The notes under the pieces: generated by a model | What the model was told of the DNA's origin: nothing | The model's input: only the letters and a program-made list of their open reading frames with translations | Databases searched by the model: none | In this document: positions 1 to 8,138 of the stretch, one piece after another | Position numbering within the stretch: position 1 is the first letter of the stretch | Layout: each line of letters begins with the position of its first letter | Assembly (NCBI GenBank): GCA_040081265.1 | Contig: JBEBGV010000059.1 | Coordinates: forward strand, 1-29,844 | DNA: 29,844 bases | Direction of reading: 5' to 3' | Source of the DNA: JBEBGV01 sp040081265 | GTDB lineage: Bacteria > Acidobacteriota > Vicinamibacteria > Vicinamibacterales > UBA2999 | Position numbers and translations under genes: made by a program

Positions 1-517
1 GTTGCACGACGGGTCGCTCACCTTCGAACGCGTGCGACCACACGGCAGCCGCTTCATCGTCCGCCTGCCATTGTCGTCGTCCGCTGCACAGCTTACCGTC
101 ACCCAGGACGACGGTGAACCCGTGTCGTCGACAAAGCAGCGGATCCTCGTGGTTGACGACAATACCGACGCCAGCGAGATGCTGAAGCGCGCGCTGGAAA
201 CCCTCGGGCACGATGTGCAGGTGGCCTCGTCTGGCGAAGCCGCGCTGGCAATGGCCGTCGACGCTCCCATTGACGCCGTCGTGCTCGACATCGGTCTGCC
301 GGGGATGAACGGCTTTGAGGTGGCAGACCGTCTGCGCGCCATCTGTCCGCACGTACGGCTGATCGCGCTGACAGGCTACGGACAGCCAGCAGACGCCGAA
401 GCGACGCGGCGCGCCGGGTTCCACGCCCACTGCACCAAGCCGGTGACCGTCTCGACGCTCCTGCAGCATCTCGACGGCATCACCCCGAAGCCGCCATCAG
501 CGCAGCGTTCTGTCTGA
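1..517 (+). CDS. Hybrid sensor histidine kinase, C-terminal part (ATPase end plus receiver domain), partial
   Basis: Only the 3' end is inside the window; the frame is open to the left edge, so the TTG at position 2 is not a real start. Visible residues 1-24 (ending GSRFIVRLPL) look like the last strand of a histidine-kinase ATPase domain. After a short linker, residues 47-165 form a response-regulator receiver domain: ILVVDDN supplies the acidic pair D52/D53, D96 in VVLDIGLPGMNG is the expected phospho-acceptor, T124 in ALTGYG is the switch Thr, and K146 in TKP is the conserved Lys. In such proteins the kinase phosphorylates, or is modulated by, its own attached receiver. The sensor part lies outside the window, so the signal is unknown. 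The gene converges on the DUF5916 gene with 2 bp between stop codons. Confidence 0.85.
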   Translation, partial: LHDGSLTFERVRPHGSRFIVRLPLSSSAAQLTVTQDDGEPVSSTKQRILVVDDNTDASEMLKRALETLGHDVQVASSGEAALAMAVDAPIDAVVLDIGLPGMNGFEVADRLRAICPHVRLIALTGYGQPADAEATRRAGFHAHCTKPVTVSTLLQHLDGITPKPPSAQRSV

Positions 518-519
518 GA

Positions 520-2754
520 TCAGAACCGTAACGAATACTGGAGCTTCGCCGAAATCTTGCGATCGCTGGCGCGGAACCGCAGTTCCTCACCTGGTTCTTG
601 AATCCAGCCCTGGTTGATGACAAAGAAGACGTCATCGCCAGGCCTGATTGTCCAGCGCACTCGACTCTGCCAGCCAAGATTGCGTGAGCGGTTGTCGTAC
701 TGAATCAGATTCGAGAACGCGAGCTGGGGCGATGACGTGTAATTGATGTTCGAGGTGTAGATGCGCGCGGTGAAGTGCCCCTCGGGCAGCCTGGCAAACG
801 TCTGGTTGGTGTTCAGGCTGAACGTGAACCGTGGCGGCAGGCGGAACGTTGCGCCGGCATTGACCTGCTGGGCCGTACCTGACCAGTAATTACCCCACCT
901 GAAGGTGAGATTTCCAGAGAGCTTCCGGCGTCCGGCGCTCGAGAGCAGGTTGCTGCTCAGCCGCGTGAAACGGTACTCACCGACCGGCAGCACGACGCCG
1001 GGCGAAATGACAAATGGCTCGAACAGGTGTTCGTAGACGCGGTTGACATCGAGCAGCCCGTGCCAGCTGTCGCCGGTGTTGGCGTGCCAGTCGAGCAGCG
1101 TCATGTAGAAATCGGCGCTCTCGAGCTGACCGTTGGTCAGGTTGGTGAACTGCGTGTAGTAGAAGTCGTGAAACATCTGCTGCAGGTTCAGGAAGTTCTT
1201 CGGCCGCGGGTTGTAGCTGAACGCGGTGCGGAACAGGCGCACATTGTCACGCTGCACGAACCCCAGCGCGGGACGAAAATTCTCCTGAACCTCACGGAGC
1301 ACGACCTGGGCGCTGATCTTGTCGTTGGGATAGTGGGCTGAGAAGCCGTACGACCAGTCCTTGTCCGACACACCTTCGTTGACGGTCTTGAGTCCGTAGG
1401 CATTCACGATCAGGTTGCGCGATCGGCCCATGAGGCGCGAGGTGGACAGCCGGAGATCGGCGCCCACTGTGTGTCCCGACAGAGGTTGCCCCGGGTTGCC
1501 ACTGGTGACGATGGCGCCGATGTACGACTGCTGAAAGAAGTTCTGCTTCACGCGACCGATGAAGACGTTCCTGGCATCAGTCAGCTGGCGCCCACCAACC
1601 TCGAGATCTCCGGTGCGCACGTCGAGGATGCCGATCTCGGTCCGATTCAGCTTCCCGGTCAGCTTGACACCGACGTCGAGGGGGACCTCTCGCCCAGCGA
1701 GCAGACCGATTTGACGGCTGAAGAACGGAAACACCTCGGCGCCCGTGCCGGGGATGCCTGCGGCAGGATCCGGTCCAGTACTGGCGAAGGTGAACACGCC
1801 CGCGTCTTCGAGGAAGAAGGATCGCTTCTCGGGAAAGAGCACCGAGAAGCGCGTCAGGTTGATGGTGCGCGCATCCACCTCTGTTTCGCCGAAGTCGGTG
1901 TTGGCGGTGACCGAGAGCTTCAAGCTGGACGTGATGTTGTAGAACATGTCCAGGCCTGGCTTACCGGTGAAATCGTTGCTGCCAGTGCTGCCGAGGTGCA
2001 GCTGACTGCCCGCGATGAAGGGCTTGAGGTCAAGACCCATGCCTTGCCTGGCACCTTCGACACCGCTGATCTCCCCCGCTTCAGAGACCTGAAGAAACCT
2101 CGTCTGCAGCAGGGCGCCGGTCCACCGGTCCTCTTCGAGCTTCCGCTGGATCGTGCGAGAGATGTTGAAGCCCCAGGCCCGGGAGTCGGATGGGAAGTTC
2201 AGGCTCTTGAACGGGATGGAGAACTCCGCCGTCCAGCCCTGATCGTGACGCCGCGTGCGTACGTTCCAGATCGCGTCCCAGTCGTTGTTCAGCTCACCGT
2301 TGCCGAAGGCCAGTCCGTCAAGCAGCGCCCCGGCGGGGTTGGTGGCGAAGTAGAACGCGTTGCGCTGGTCGCGGAATGTATCCAGCAGGATCTCGATGCG
2401 ATCGTCTGAACCAAGCCCGCCGTCGCGAGCCATCTGGGCGCCAAGCACACGACGGGGCTCGGCATCGAACGCCGCGACACCGATGTAGAGATTCTCTCCA
2501 TCACGCAGCAGCGTGACGACGGTGCGCTCGGATGGTGCCTGGCCGGTGTCGGGCTGACGCTGAACGAGGTCGCCCACCGACGGTGCCGTGCGCCACTCCG
2601 GCTCGTCGAGCACGCCGTCCAGCTCGATGGGCGAGGTCACCGTGGTCACGACCGCCGTGCGGCTGGTGGCAGGAGGCCGCGCCGATGGCGTCTGACCTGA
2701 CGCGGGAAATGGCACCGCGCACGCGAGAATGGCAAGCAGGAAGAGACGATTCAC
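520..2754 (-). CDS. DUF5916 outer-membrane protein with N-terminal CBM9-like domain (paralogue 1)
   Basis: 744 residues. Residues 1-20 are a hydrophobic signal peptide ending around PASGQ. Residues about 40-235 match the CBM9-like domain that precedes DUF5916 (IELDGVLDEPEW, then IEILLDTFRDQRNAFYFATNP, then WTAEFSIPFKSLNF). The rest has alternating polar/hydrophobic strands, the family motif NLTRFSVLFPEKRSFFLED, and a C-terminal Phe (YSLRF), as in outer-membrane beta-barrels. No biochemical role is firmly known; surface carbohydrate binding or uptake is a family-level guess. The start is GTG at 2754, exactly where transcription from a TATACT -10 box (2766-2761) should begin, so the mRNA is probably leaderless. 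The gene is divergent from the ligase (20 bp between start codons). A second paralogue lies at 3867-6125. Confidence 0.88.
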   Translation of the reverse strand: MNRLFLLAILACAVPFPASGQTPSARPPATSRTAVVTTVTSPIELDGVLDEPEWRTAPSVGDLVQRQPDTGQAPSERTVVTLLRDGENLYIGVAAFDAEPRRVLGAQMARDGGLGSDDRIEILLDTFRDQRNAFYFATNPAGALLDGLAFGNGELNNDWDAIWNVRTRRHDQGWTAEFSIPFKSLNFPSDSRAWGFNISRTIQRKLEEDRWTGALLQTRFLQVSEAGEISGVEGARQGMGLDLKPFIAGSQLHLGSTGSNDFTGKPGLDMFYNITSSLKLSVTANTDFGETEVDARTINLTRFSVLFPEKRSFFLEDAGVFTFASTGPDPAAGIPGTGAEVFPFFSRQIGLLAGREVPLDVGVKLTGKLNRTEIGILDVRTGDLEVGGRQLTDARNVFIGRVKQNFFQQSYIGAIVTSGNPGQPLSGHTVGADLRLSTSRLMGRSRNLIVNAYGLKTVNEGVSDKDWSYGFSAHYPNDKISAQVVLREVQENFRPALGFVQRDNVRLFRTAFSYNPRPKNFLNLQQMFHDFYYTQFTNLTNGQLESADFYMTLLDWHANTGDSWHGLLDVNRVYEHLFEPFVISPGVVLPVGEYRFTRLSSNLLSSAGRRKLSGNLTFRWGNYWSGTAQQVNAGATFRLPPRFTFSLNTNQTFARLPEGHFTARIYTSNINYTSSPQLAFSNLIQYDNRSRNLGWQSRVRWTIRPGDDVFFVINQGWIQEPGEELRFRASDRKISAKLQYSLRF

Positions 2755-2760
2755 GCCGCG

Positions 2761-2768
2761 AGTATAGT
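2761..2768. promoter_or_regulatory. Overlapping bidirectional -10 boxes for DUF5916 gene and DNA ligase
   Basis: The sequence AGTATAGT reads TATAGT on the plus strand (2763-2768) and TATACT on the minus strand (2766-2761). Six bases separate each hexamer from the GTG start on its side (2775 and 2754). With standard -12 to -7 placement of the hexamer, +1 is the first base of each start codon. No convincing -35 hexamer is visible on either side. The assignment is inferred from motif and spacing only. Confidence 0.55.
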
Positions 2769-2774
2769 CGTCTT

Positions 2775-3845
2775 GTGACCTTCGTCATCGAGCCGCCGGT
2801 CGAGCCCATGCTGGCAAAGATTGCCGAGACCGTGCCGGCCGGCCCGGGCTTCCTCTATGAGCCCAAATGGGACGGCTTTCGCGCCATCGTTTTTCGTGGT
2901 CTGTCCGATGTGTTCATGCAGAGCCGCGATCTGCGGCCATTTGACCGCTACTTTCCTGAGCTGCACGACCTCTTCATGACCGCGCTGCCACCGGGCTGCG
3001 TGATCGACGGCGAGATCGTCATCGCGACCCCTGAGGGGCTTGACTTCGACGCGCTGCAGATGCGGTTGCACCCGGCGGCTTCACGAGTCGCCCGTCTGGC
3101 GAAGGAAGTCCCGGCGTCATTTGTGGCCTTTGATCTGCTGGCGGTGGGAGACCGTGACATTCGCCTGGACCCGCAGGAGCGCCGACGCGAGCAACTCGAG
3201 GGACTGCTCAGAGAGGTGGCGCCGCCGATCTATCTCACACCCGTCACGCGCGATCACGCGACTGCGCAGGACTGGCTGCAGCGATTCGAGGGGGCCGGAC
3301 TCGACGGTGTGATGGCGAAGCCGGTCGGTGGCGCCTATCAGCCTGGCAAACGCGCGATGTTCAAGATCAAGCATGCCCGCACGGCCGATTGCGTCGTCGC
3401 TGGCTTCCGGTGGCACAAGAGCGGGAATGACGCCGTCGGCTCGCTGCTGCTGGGACTCTACGACGACCGTGGTCGGTTGCAGCATGTCGGCGTCACATCG
3501 GCGTTCACGACCGTCTATCGCCGACAGCTGGCGCTCGAGTTGGCGCCGCTGCAGACCGAGGCGCTCGTTGACCACCCGTGGCGCGACTGGGCCGGTGAAG
3601 GCGCCGGGGCGTCGCGCATGCCGGGCGGGGCGTCGCGGTGGAGCGCCGGCAAGGACCTCTCGTGGCAGCCCGTGCGACCCGAGCGGGTGTGCGAGGTGAA
3701 GTACGACCACCTGCAGGGCGACCGCTTCAGGCACGCCGCCATCTTCCTGAGGTGGCGACCGGACAGGACGCCCGGAGACTGCCGCTACGACCAGCTCGAG
3801 GTCACGACACCCTACGAACTCGCCCGCGTCTTCCGCGGCACGTAG
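2775..3845 (+). CDS. ligC: ATP-dependent DNA ligase, LigC-like stand-alone ligase
   Basis: 356 residues with the GTG start at 2775. The frame stays open further upstream, but the recognisable protein begins at VTFVIEPPVEPMLAK and upstream codons overlap the divergent gene. Motif I is EPKWDGFR with catalytic K31, which would carry the AMP. Later motifs are VIDGEIVI (motif III region), GLDGVMAKP (motif IV) and FKIKHARTADCVVAG (motif V). The C-terminal third (SLLLGLYDD, GVTSAF) is the OB-fold domain. Length and motifs fit the LigC group of small bacterial ATP-dependent ligases related to the LigD ligase domain, which seal nicks in repair. No Ku, polymerase or nuclease gene is adjacent, so this is not a standard NHEJ cluster. 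An insertion-like stretch rich in Gly/Ala/Arg (around 3595-3650) is a little unusual. The ligC symbol is by similarity to the mycobacterial proteins. Confidence 0.88.
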   Translation: MTFVIEPPVEPMLAKIAETVPAGPGFLYEPKWDGFRAIVFRGLSDVFMQSRDLRPFDRYFPELHDLFMTALPPGCVIDGEIVIATPEGLDFDALQMRLHPAASRVARLAKEVPASFVAFDLLAVGDRDIRLDPQERRREQLEGLLREVAPPIYLTPVTRDHATAQDWLQRFEGAGLDGVMAKPVGGAYQPGKRAMFKIKHARTADCVVAGFRWHKSGNDAVGSLLLGLYDDRGRLQHVGVTSAFTTVYRRQLALELAPLQTEALVDHPWRDWAGEGAGASRMPGGASRWSAGKDLSWQPVRPERVCEVKYDHLQGDRFRHAAIFLRWRPDRTPGDCRYDQLEVTTPYELARVFRGT

Positions 3846-3869
3846 GGCGGGTCCGAAGGACTCGCCCTA
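3842..3869. repeat. GTAG-headed palindromic repeat (REP-like) supplying two stop codons
   Basis: The left arm TAGGGCGGGTCC (3843-3854) and right arm GGACTCGCCCTA (3858-3869) pair at 11 of 12 positions around a GAA loop, with a leading G that makes GTAG. The left TAG is the stop codon of the ligase and the right CTA is the complement of the DUF5916 stop. The hairpin could also act as a bidirectional terminator for the two converging genes, but no strong T-tract follows on either strand. Confidence 0.75.
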
Positions 3870-6125
3870 AAAATGCACCAATCGATTCAACTTCACAACC
3901 AGCGCACGATTGGTGGCCTCGGGAAACCCCGGGGACAGAGTGTCTCGCTGTTCGTTGAAGACCACGAAGAACTCGCTGCCCGGCTGGTACTCCCACCGCA
4001 GTCGTACGTTGGCGCTGACGGCGTGGTTGCTGGAGTTGTACTGCAGCAGCGCGCTGGCAAACATCTGAGGGGTGACGGTGTAGGTGATGCGCGAACCCAC
4101 GAGCCTCGTGGTGAAGGAGCCCTGCGCCAGGCGTACCCAGTTGACCGACAGGCTGGGCTCAACCGACAGCTGGTTCGACAGGTTCACTCGGCCCTGGCTG
4201 ACGCCCATGGTCGTCAGGTGACCGGTATAGAAGGTGCCGTACTGTGCCGTCACGTTGCCCGAGAGCGGCCGCTGACGGCCGAAGTTGTAGCCGGTGCGCA
4301 CGCTCCGCGTGTCGTAGCCGCCAACCGGAATCAGGAAGCCCGGCGCGATCGCAAACGGCCTGGCGAGGAATTCATAGGTGCCACCGTACGCCGCCTCGAA
4401 GGTGTCGGTGTTCTGGAACTCGGTCCCGAACTCGCCTTCCCACGCCTCACTCTCGAGCCGACCTGTGTGGTTCTCGATGCGCGCGTAGGTGCCGGTGTAG
4501 GAGAACTTGCGCACTGAGCGGATGTTCCTGGGCCGAGGGCTGAAGCGAAGCTGGCCGTCCGACTTGCGCATGTCGCTTCGCCGGACGAAACCGACTTCCG
4601 GGTTGAAGCCGCTGCCGACGACCAGCCGCTCCGCCACTACGCCGTAGCGATCGCCGTTGTAATTGAGCTGCCCCCGGTAGCTCTGATTGTTGTCGAGGTG
4701 CGCAGGCGACGCGGTCCTGGCCCAATAGGCGCTCATCAGCAGGTTGGTATAGAAGCCGAAGGTGGCATCGGCGCCGTAGGTCTGACTCGCGCCCGGGCCC
4801 GCCTGGCTCAGCGAGCGGTCTGTGAAGATGAGGCCGACGTTGCTCCGTCGCAGGATGTCACGCTTCAATCGCACAGCCGTGAAGTTGGTGGGCACGGCAG
4901 AGGCGCGCTCCTCTCGTCCCGACTCCATGTTGATGGCGCCAACCGTGAACCGTCCCAGCTGTCCCACCAGTCGGCCGCCACCGCGGATCGGCACCTCTCG
5001 GCCGTTGTTCAGGCCGATGCGGCGGCTGTAGAACATGATCGGCACATCACCCGCCCCGCTCGTCGGCGCCACACCGCCGAAGCCGAAGAGCCCGGAGTTC
5101 TCCAGGAAGAACTCACGCTTCTCGGGGAAGAACAGGCTGAAGCGCGTCAGGTTGACCTGCTGTTCATCAGCCTCGACCTGGGCGAAGTCGGTGTTGAGCG
5201 TGAAGTTGGCGGTCAGGCTCTGGGTGATGCCGTACTTGGCATCGAGACCGATGTCGCCGGTGACATCGTTGGAGATGCGGGGGTTCGCCGTTCGGTCCGT
5301 CGACAGCGACGACACCGCATACGGCTTCAGCTCGATGTGGTGCGCGGCCGGCGGCGCCTGCAGCCCGACCAGAGTGCCGAGCAGGGAGGGCCGTGTCGTG
5401 CCATTGGTTCCCGTACCCGCAGGCACGGCGGAAAGATAGGCGATCTCGTTGTTCCAGATCACGCGTCGCCTCGCGTTGAACCCCCAGGTCTGCTCGCGGC
5501 CCGGCCGGTAGCGCAGCGTATTGAACGGCAGGGCGATCTCAACGGTCCAGCCGCCGTCGAACTCGCCTGTCGCGGTCTTCCAGACCGGGTTCCAGTCGCC
5601 GCTATATTGACCTTCGGCCGCCACCTGCCCGTCCATCCGTCCACCGACCGCGTTGATGTTCAGCACCACCGCGCTGCGGCGATCAAAGAAGGTGTCAAAC
5701 ACCATGGCGAAGTGGTCGCCCCGGAGAACCCCGCCGTTGTCGCGGCGCATCTCGTTGGCCACCCGGCGCCCCGGCTGGCTCTCCCAGCATCGGGCCACCA
5801 CGTAGACGTTGTCGTCGTCGTAGAGGACCCAGACCTCTGTCTTTTCCTGGGCCGGACGTCCGCTGGCGGGCTCGGTTTCCACAAAGTCCGACGCCGGCGG
5901 TGCCGAGGCATAGATCGGCTCGTCGAGCCGTCCATCGACTCGGATGGCCTCCGTCACGCGCATGGCGCGCACGGTGGCGCGACCCTGCCCGTCCCGGTTC
6001 ACGACCGCAGTTGGCGTCGTGCTGCCGCCCTGCCCCGCCTCGACGGCGTGGCCATCATCGAGGACGACCAGTCCCGCAAGGGCCGCCACCAGGCACGGGG
6101 CTAGAAGGCGATAAGGGCGATTCAT
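3867..6125 (-). CDS. DUF5916 outer-membrane protein with N-terminal CBM9-like domain (paralogue 2)
   Basis: 752 residues from ATG 6125. The frame is open another 55 codons upstream, but MNRPYRLLAPCLVAALAGLVVL is a clear signal-peptide start and a TACAAT -10 box lies just before it. Residues about 65-250 are the CBM9-like domain (IRVDGRLDEPIY; FAMVFDTFFDRRSAVVLNINAVGG; WTVEIALPFNTLRY). The DUF5916 part contains NLTRFSLFFPEKREFFLENSG and ends in VHF, a terminal Phe typical of outer-membrane barrels. The overall design matches paralogue 1, but the sequences have diverged, so the duplication is not recent. Substrate is unknown. It converges on the DNA ligase at a palindrome and is divergent from the J-domain gene with only 3 bp between starts. 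Confidence 0.88.
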   Translation of the reverse strand: MNRPYRLLAPCLVAALAGLVVLDDGHAVEAGQGGSTTPTAVVNRDGQGRATVRAMRVTEAIRVDGRLDEPIYASAPPASDFVETEPASGRPAQEKTEVWVLYDDDNVYVVARCWESQPGRRVANEMRRDNGGVLRGDHFAMVFDTFFDRRSAVVLNINAVGGRMDGQVAAEGQYSGDWNPVWKTATGEFDGGWTVEIALPFNTLRYRPGREQTWGFNARRRVIWNNEIAYLSAVPAGTGTNGTTRPSLLGTLVGLQAPPAAHHIELKPYAVSSLSTDRTANPRISNDVTGDIGLDAKYGITQSLTANFTLNTDFAQVEADEQQVNLTRFSLFFPEKREFFLENSGLFGFGGVAPTSGAGDVPIMFYSRRIGLNNGREVPIRGGGRLVGQLGRFTVGAINMESGREERASAVPTNFTAVRLKRDILRRSNVGLIFTDRSLSQAGPGASQTYGADATFGFYTNLLMSAYWARTASPAHLDNNQSYRGQLNYNGDRYGVVAERLVVGSGFNPEVGFVRRSDMRKSDGQLRFSPRPRNIRSVRKFSYTGTYARIENHTGRLESEAWEGEFGTEFQNTDTFEAAYGGTYEFLARPFAIAPGFLIPVGGYDTRSVRTGYNFGRQRPLSGNVTAQYGTFYTGHLTTMGVSQGRVNLSNQLSVEPSLSVNWVRLAQGSFTTRLVGSRITYTVTPQMFASALLQYNSSNHAVSANVRLRWEYQPGSEFFVVFNEQRDTLSPGFPEATNRALVVKLNRLVHF

Positions 6126-6128
6126 GGC

Positions 6129-6878
6129 GTGAGATTGTACGGCCGATTCATAGAAAGCGTGGGCAACTCCAGACCTGACTACTACCGCCTCTTTCATGTC
6201 CAGCCCGACGCCCCCGCGGAGATCATCCGGGCGAGTCATCGCACCCTGATGCAGAGTCTGCGGATGCACCCCGACCTGGGCGGTGATCACGCCCAGGCGG
6301 TGCTGCTCAACGAGGCGCTCGAGGTGCTGACCAACCCGGCGAGCCGAGCGGAATATGACCGCACACGCGTGGACACCGGACGGCCCTCTGACGCCGCACC
6401 CGGCACCACGCCCGCGCCCCCCGGCACGACGACCGCGCCGACATCACGCCACACGTGCGGGTTCTGTGGTGCGACCGCAGCCACGGCGACCGTCGAGCGG
6501 CCGGACAGCACCTGTCACGCCTGCGGGAGCGCGCTCTTCCTGGCGCGCACGCACGAGGACGGCGAGCGGTCGAGGCGCGCCATCGAACGCCTTCCCCGGA
6601 ACATGCCGATGACCTTCCGTCGCGCCACCGCGCCTGCCGACGTCCTTCACGCGGCAACCGAAGACGTCTCGCTCAACGGCCTCCGCTTCGTCACCCAGTC
6701 ACCGCTCCAGGTCGGCGACCGTCTGCGCATTGACTGCCAGTTCTGCTCTGCCGTCACCATCGTCAAGAGCGTCATCGCCAAGACGACCAGCGCCGGCCCA
6801 CACTATCGTGTCGGCGTGGAGTTCGTGACCCTGCGCATCACTCACGCCCGCGGCGCGTTCGTATCTTCCGTCGCATAA
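6129..6878 (+). CDS. J-domain / zinc-ribbon / PilZ fusion protein
   Basis: Up to 249 residues from GTG 6129; TTG 6135 or GTG 6159 are alternative starts, since the first recognisable residues are PDYYRLFHV. Residues 16-78 are a J-domain with HPD at 47-49 (DnaK-stimulating motif) and NEALEVLTNPASRAEYDR as the last helix. A Pro/Thr-rich linker follows. Two CxxC pairs (C110/C113 and C129/C132) suggest a zinc ribbon. Residues 150-240 resemble PilZ: R150xxxR154 and D179VSLNG184 fit the RxxxR and D/NxSxxG c-di-GMP motifs, and YRVGVEF is the usual last strand. The protein may couple chaperone recruitment to c-di-GMP; that is inference. Its 3' end overlaps the convergent membrane-protein gene by 37 bp. 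Confidence 0.8.
   Translation: MRLYGRFIESVGNSRPDYYRLFHVQPDAPAEIIRASHRTLMQSLRMHPDLGGDHAQAVLLNEALEVLTNPASRAEYDRTRVDTGRPSDAAPGTTPAPPGTTTAPTSRHTCGFCGATAATATVERPDSTCHACGSALFLARTHEDGERSRRAIERLPRNMPMTFRRATAPADVLHAATEDVSLNGLRFVTQSPLQVGDRLRIDCQFCSAVTIVKSVIAKTTSAGPHYRVGVEFVTLRITHARGAFVSSVA
6134..6139 (-). promoter_or_regulatory. -10 box (TACAAT) of the second DUF5916 gene, near-leaderless
   Basis: On the minus strand TACAAT is followed by eight bases and then ATG 6125, which predicts a transcript starting about 2 nt before the start codon. There is no Shine-Dalgarno sequence in the gap. If the GTG at 6129 is the true start of the gene on the other strand, this promoter lies inside that coding sequence. 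Confidence 0.45.
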
Positions 6879-7927
6879 CGCGCGCGGCGCTCCGCTTCCG
6901 CCTTGAGCGGCCGCAGCAGCAGCCACCTGATGGCGATGATCCCGGGTGAGAAGAAGCGCCAGTAGCGACGAAACTTCGCGCGCGCGGTCGGGTCGGTGGC
7001 CACGACGCGGGTTTCAGTGCGGAACACGGACCCACCATCGCCGACCGGATCGGCCCGAAGCGTCCAGACGATCTTCACGTAGTCCGGCTCGGCAAACGCC
7101 GCGAACGACTCGGGCGCGACAGGGCGGAAGGTCACGACCGGCTCCCACGGCCTCGTGGCTGCGCCGACGACGACCTCGCGGCCCGGCACCTCGGCCAGCA
7201 CCCGCCAGCCAATCGACAGCATGTCGGCCAGCAGCGTCCCCGCCTGCGGGCGACTCGTGGGCCTGGCGCCGAGCAGCAGTTCCCGTGCTCTGAAGATCGC
7301 GCGGATAATCGGCGATTGCAGCAGGGCAAACTCACGCGCCGCCTCGAGGACAACGTCCGCAGGCGCGTCGATCCGGATGTGGTGCCGCTCGACGACCTCG
7401 TAACGCGGGATGAAACGCTCGAGCAGCGGATCCGGCCACGTGTTGTCCAGCGGTGACGTGCGCACGCGATGGAGGCCGAGCGCGAGCGTGAGGCCCGTCA
7501 CCGCTGCCAGTGTCGGGCACGGAATCAGCCCCAGGGGCGAGGCATAGGCGTAGGCAGTCCACGAGTCCGCCCGCAGGAAATGCGGATACATCCACGCGAA
7601 GACGACCAGGACCGCCCCGGCCGCCAGACCTGCGGGCAGGGCCGCCTCAACCGGTGTGTTCGAGGCACGCCTTGAAACCAGCGTCAGGATGGCGGCAAGA
7701 CAGGTGAAGACCGCGCCGTTGAAGGGATTGCCGGACAGCCAGGCCACGACACCCACTGAGAGCAGCGGCGGGATGAGCAGGCGTGCGACCACGCGGGTGG
7801 GAGGCCTCCAACCCGCAACGAGCGCCCCAATCAGGATGGCCAGGTAGAGGTGCCAGAGCACCGCCAGCGTCCGCCAGTCGTTGGCGATGGCCGTCAGGCC
7901 GCTGAGGATTGAGTCTGCCGAAGGCAT
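6842..7927 (-). CDS. Membrane protein with C-terminal SRPBCC-like domain, function unknown
   Basis: 361 residues from ATG 7927, preceded by a GGAGGG ribosome binding site. The first about 160 residues hold four to five hydrophobic segments (for example LYLAILIGALVAG, LLIPPLLSVGVVAWL, LPAGLAAGAVLVVFAWMY, TLAAVTGLTLALGL). Residues about 175-345 look like a START/SRPBCC-type ligand-binding fold: IRIDAPADVVLEAAREF at the beginning, DYVKIVWTLRADP and FRTETRVVATDPTARAKFRRYWRFFSPG near the end. The latter motif is common in SRPBCC-like proteins annotated as hypothetical. No catalytic residues can be assigned. The gene converges on the J-domain/PilZ gene with overlapping 3' ends. Confidence 0.65.
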   Translation of the reverse strand: MPSADSILSGLTAIANDWRTLAVLWHLYLAILIGALVAGWRPPTRVVARLLIPPLLSVGVVAWLSGNPFNGAVFTCLAAILTLVSRRASNTPVEAALPAGLAAGAVLVVFAWMYPHFLRADSWTAYAYASPLGLIPCPTLAAVTGLTLALGLHRVRTSPLDNTWPDPLLERFIPRYEVVERHHIRIDAPADVVLEAAREFALLQSPIIRAIFRARELLLGARPTSRPQAGTLLADMLSIGWRVLAEVPGREVVVGAATRPWEPVVTFRPVAPESFAAFAEPDYVKIVWTLRADPVGDGGSVFRTETRVVATDPTARAKFRRYWRFFSPGIIAIRWLLLRPLKAEAERRARYATEDTNAPRA

Positions 7928-8085
7928 ACCGCCCTCCGCATTCGGAAGGGCACAAACCCTGCCGACACGAACCGGCGGGACGGCCTTACTTCACGGCGAC
8001 TGTGCGACTGAACTGCTGTCGCCGACGCGAAAAACCACGCAGGCGAGCTGGATAAATGGGGTCGGAGGTCATTAAAAGAGGACGG

Positions 8086-8138
8086 TACGTAGGCCGGGTC
8101 CGCCATCGTACGTAGGCCGGGTCCGAAGGACCCGGCTA
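8086..8138. repeat. GTAG-headed palindromic repeat, one full copy and one half copy
   Basis: The 17-bp string TACGTAGGCCGGGTCCG occurs at 8086-8102 and again at 8109-8125. The second copy continues with GAA and GGACCCGGC, giving a perfect 9-bp stem (8116-8124 with 8128-8136). The first is a half copy without its right arm. The CTA at 8136-8138 is the complement of the stop codon of the HD-domain gene. The gap to its left (7928-8085) also holds AAATGGGGTCGGAGGTCATT at 8055-8074, which may be insertion-scar-like; nothing else was recognised there. Confidence 0.7.

Noticed and set aside
1471..2409. 312-codon plus-strand frame
   Set aside because: Antisense to the first DUF5916 gene, whose signal peptide and family motifs are clear; the frame has no recognisable domain.
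2775..3845. NHEJ cluster around the DNA ligase
   Set aside because: No Ku, polymerase or phosphoesterase gene lies in the neighbourhood; the ligase stands alone.
4698..6104. 468-codon plus-strand frame
   Set aside because: Antisense to the second DUF5916 gene, with His/Arg/Ala-rich composition typical of the complement of GC-rich coding DNA.
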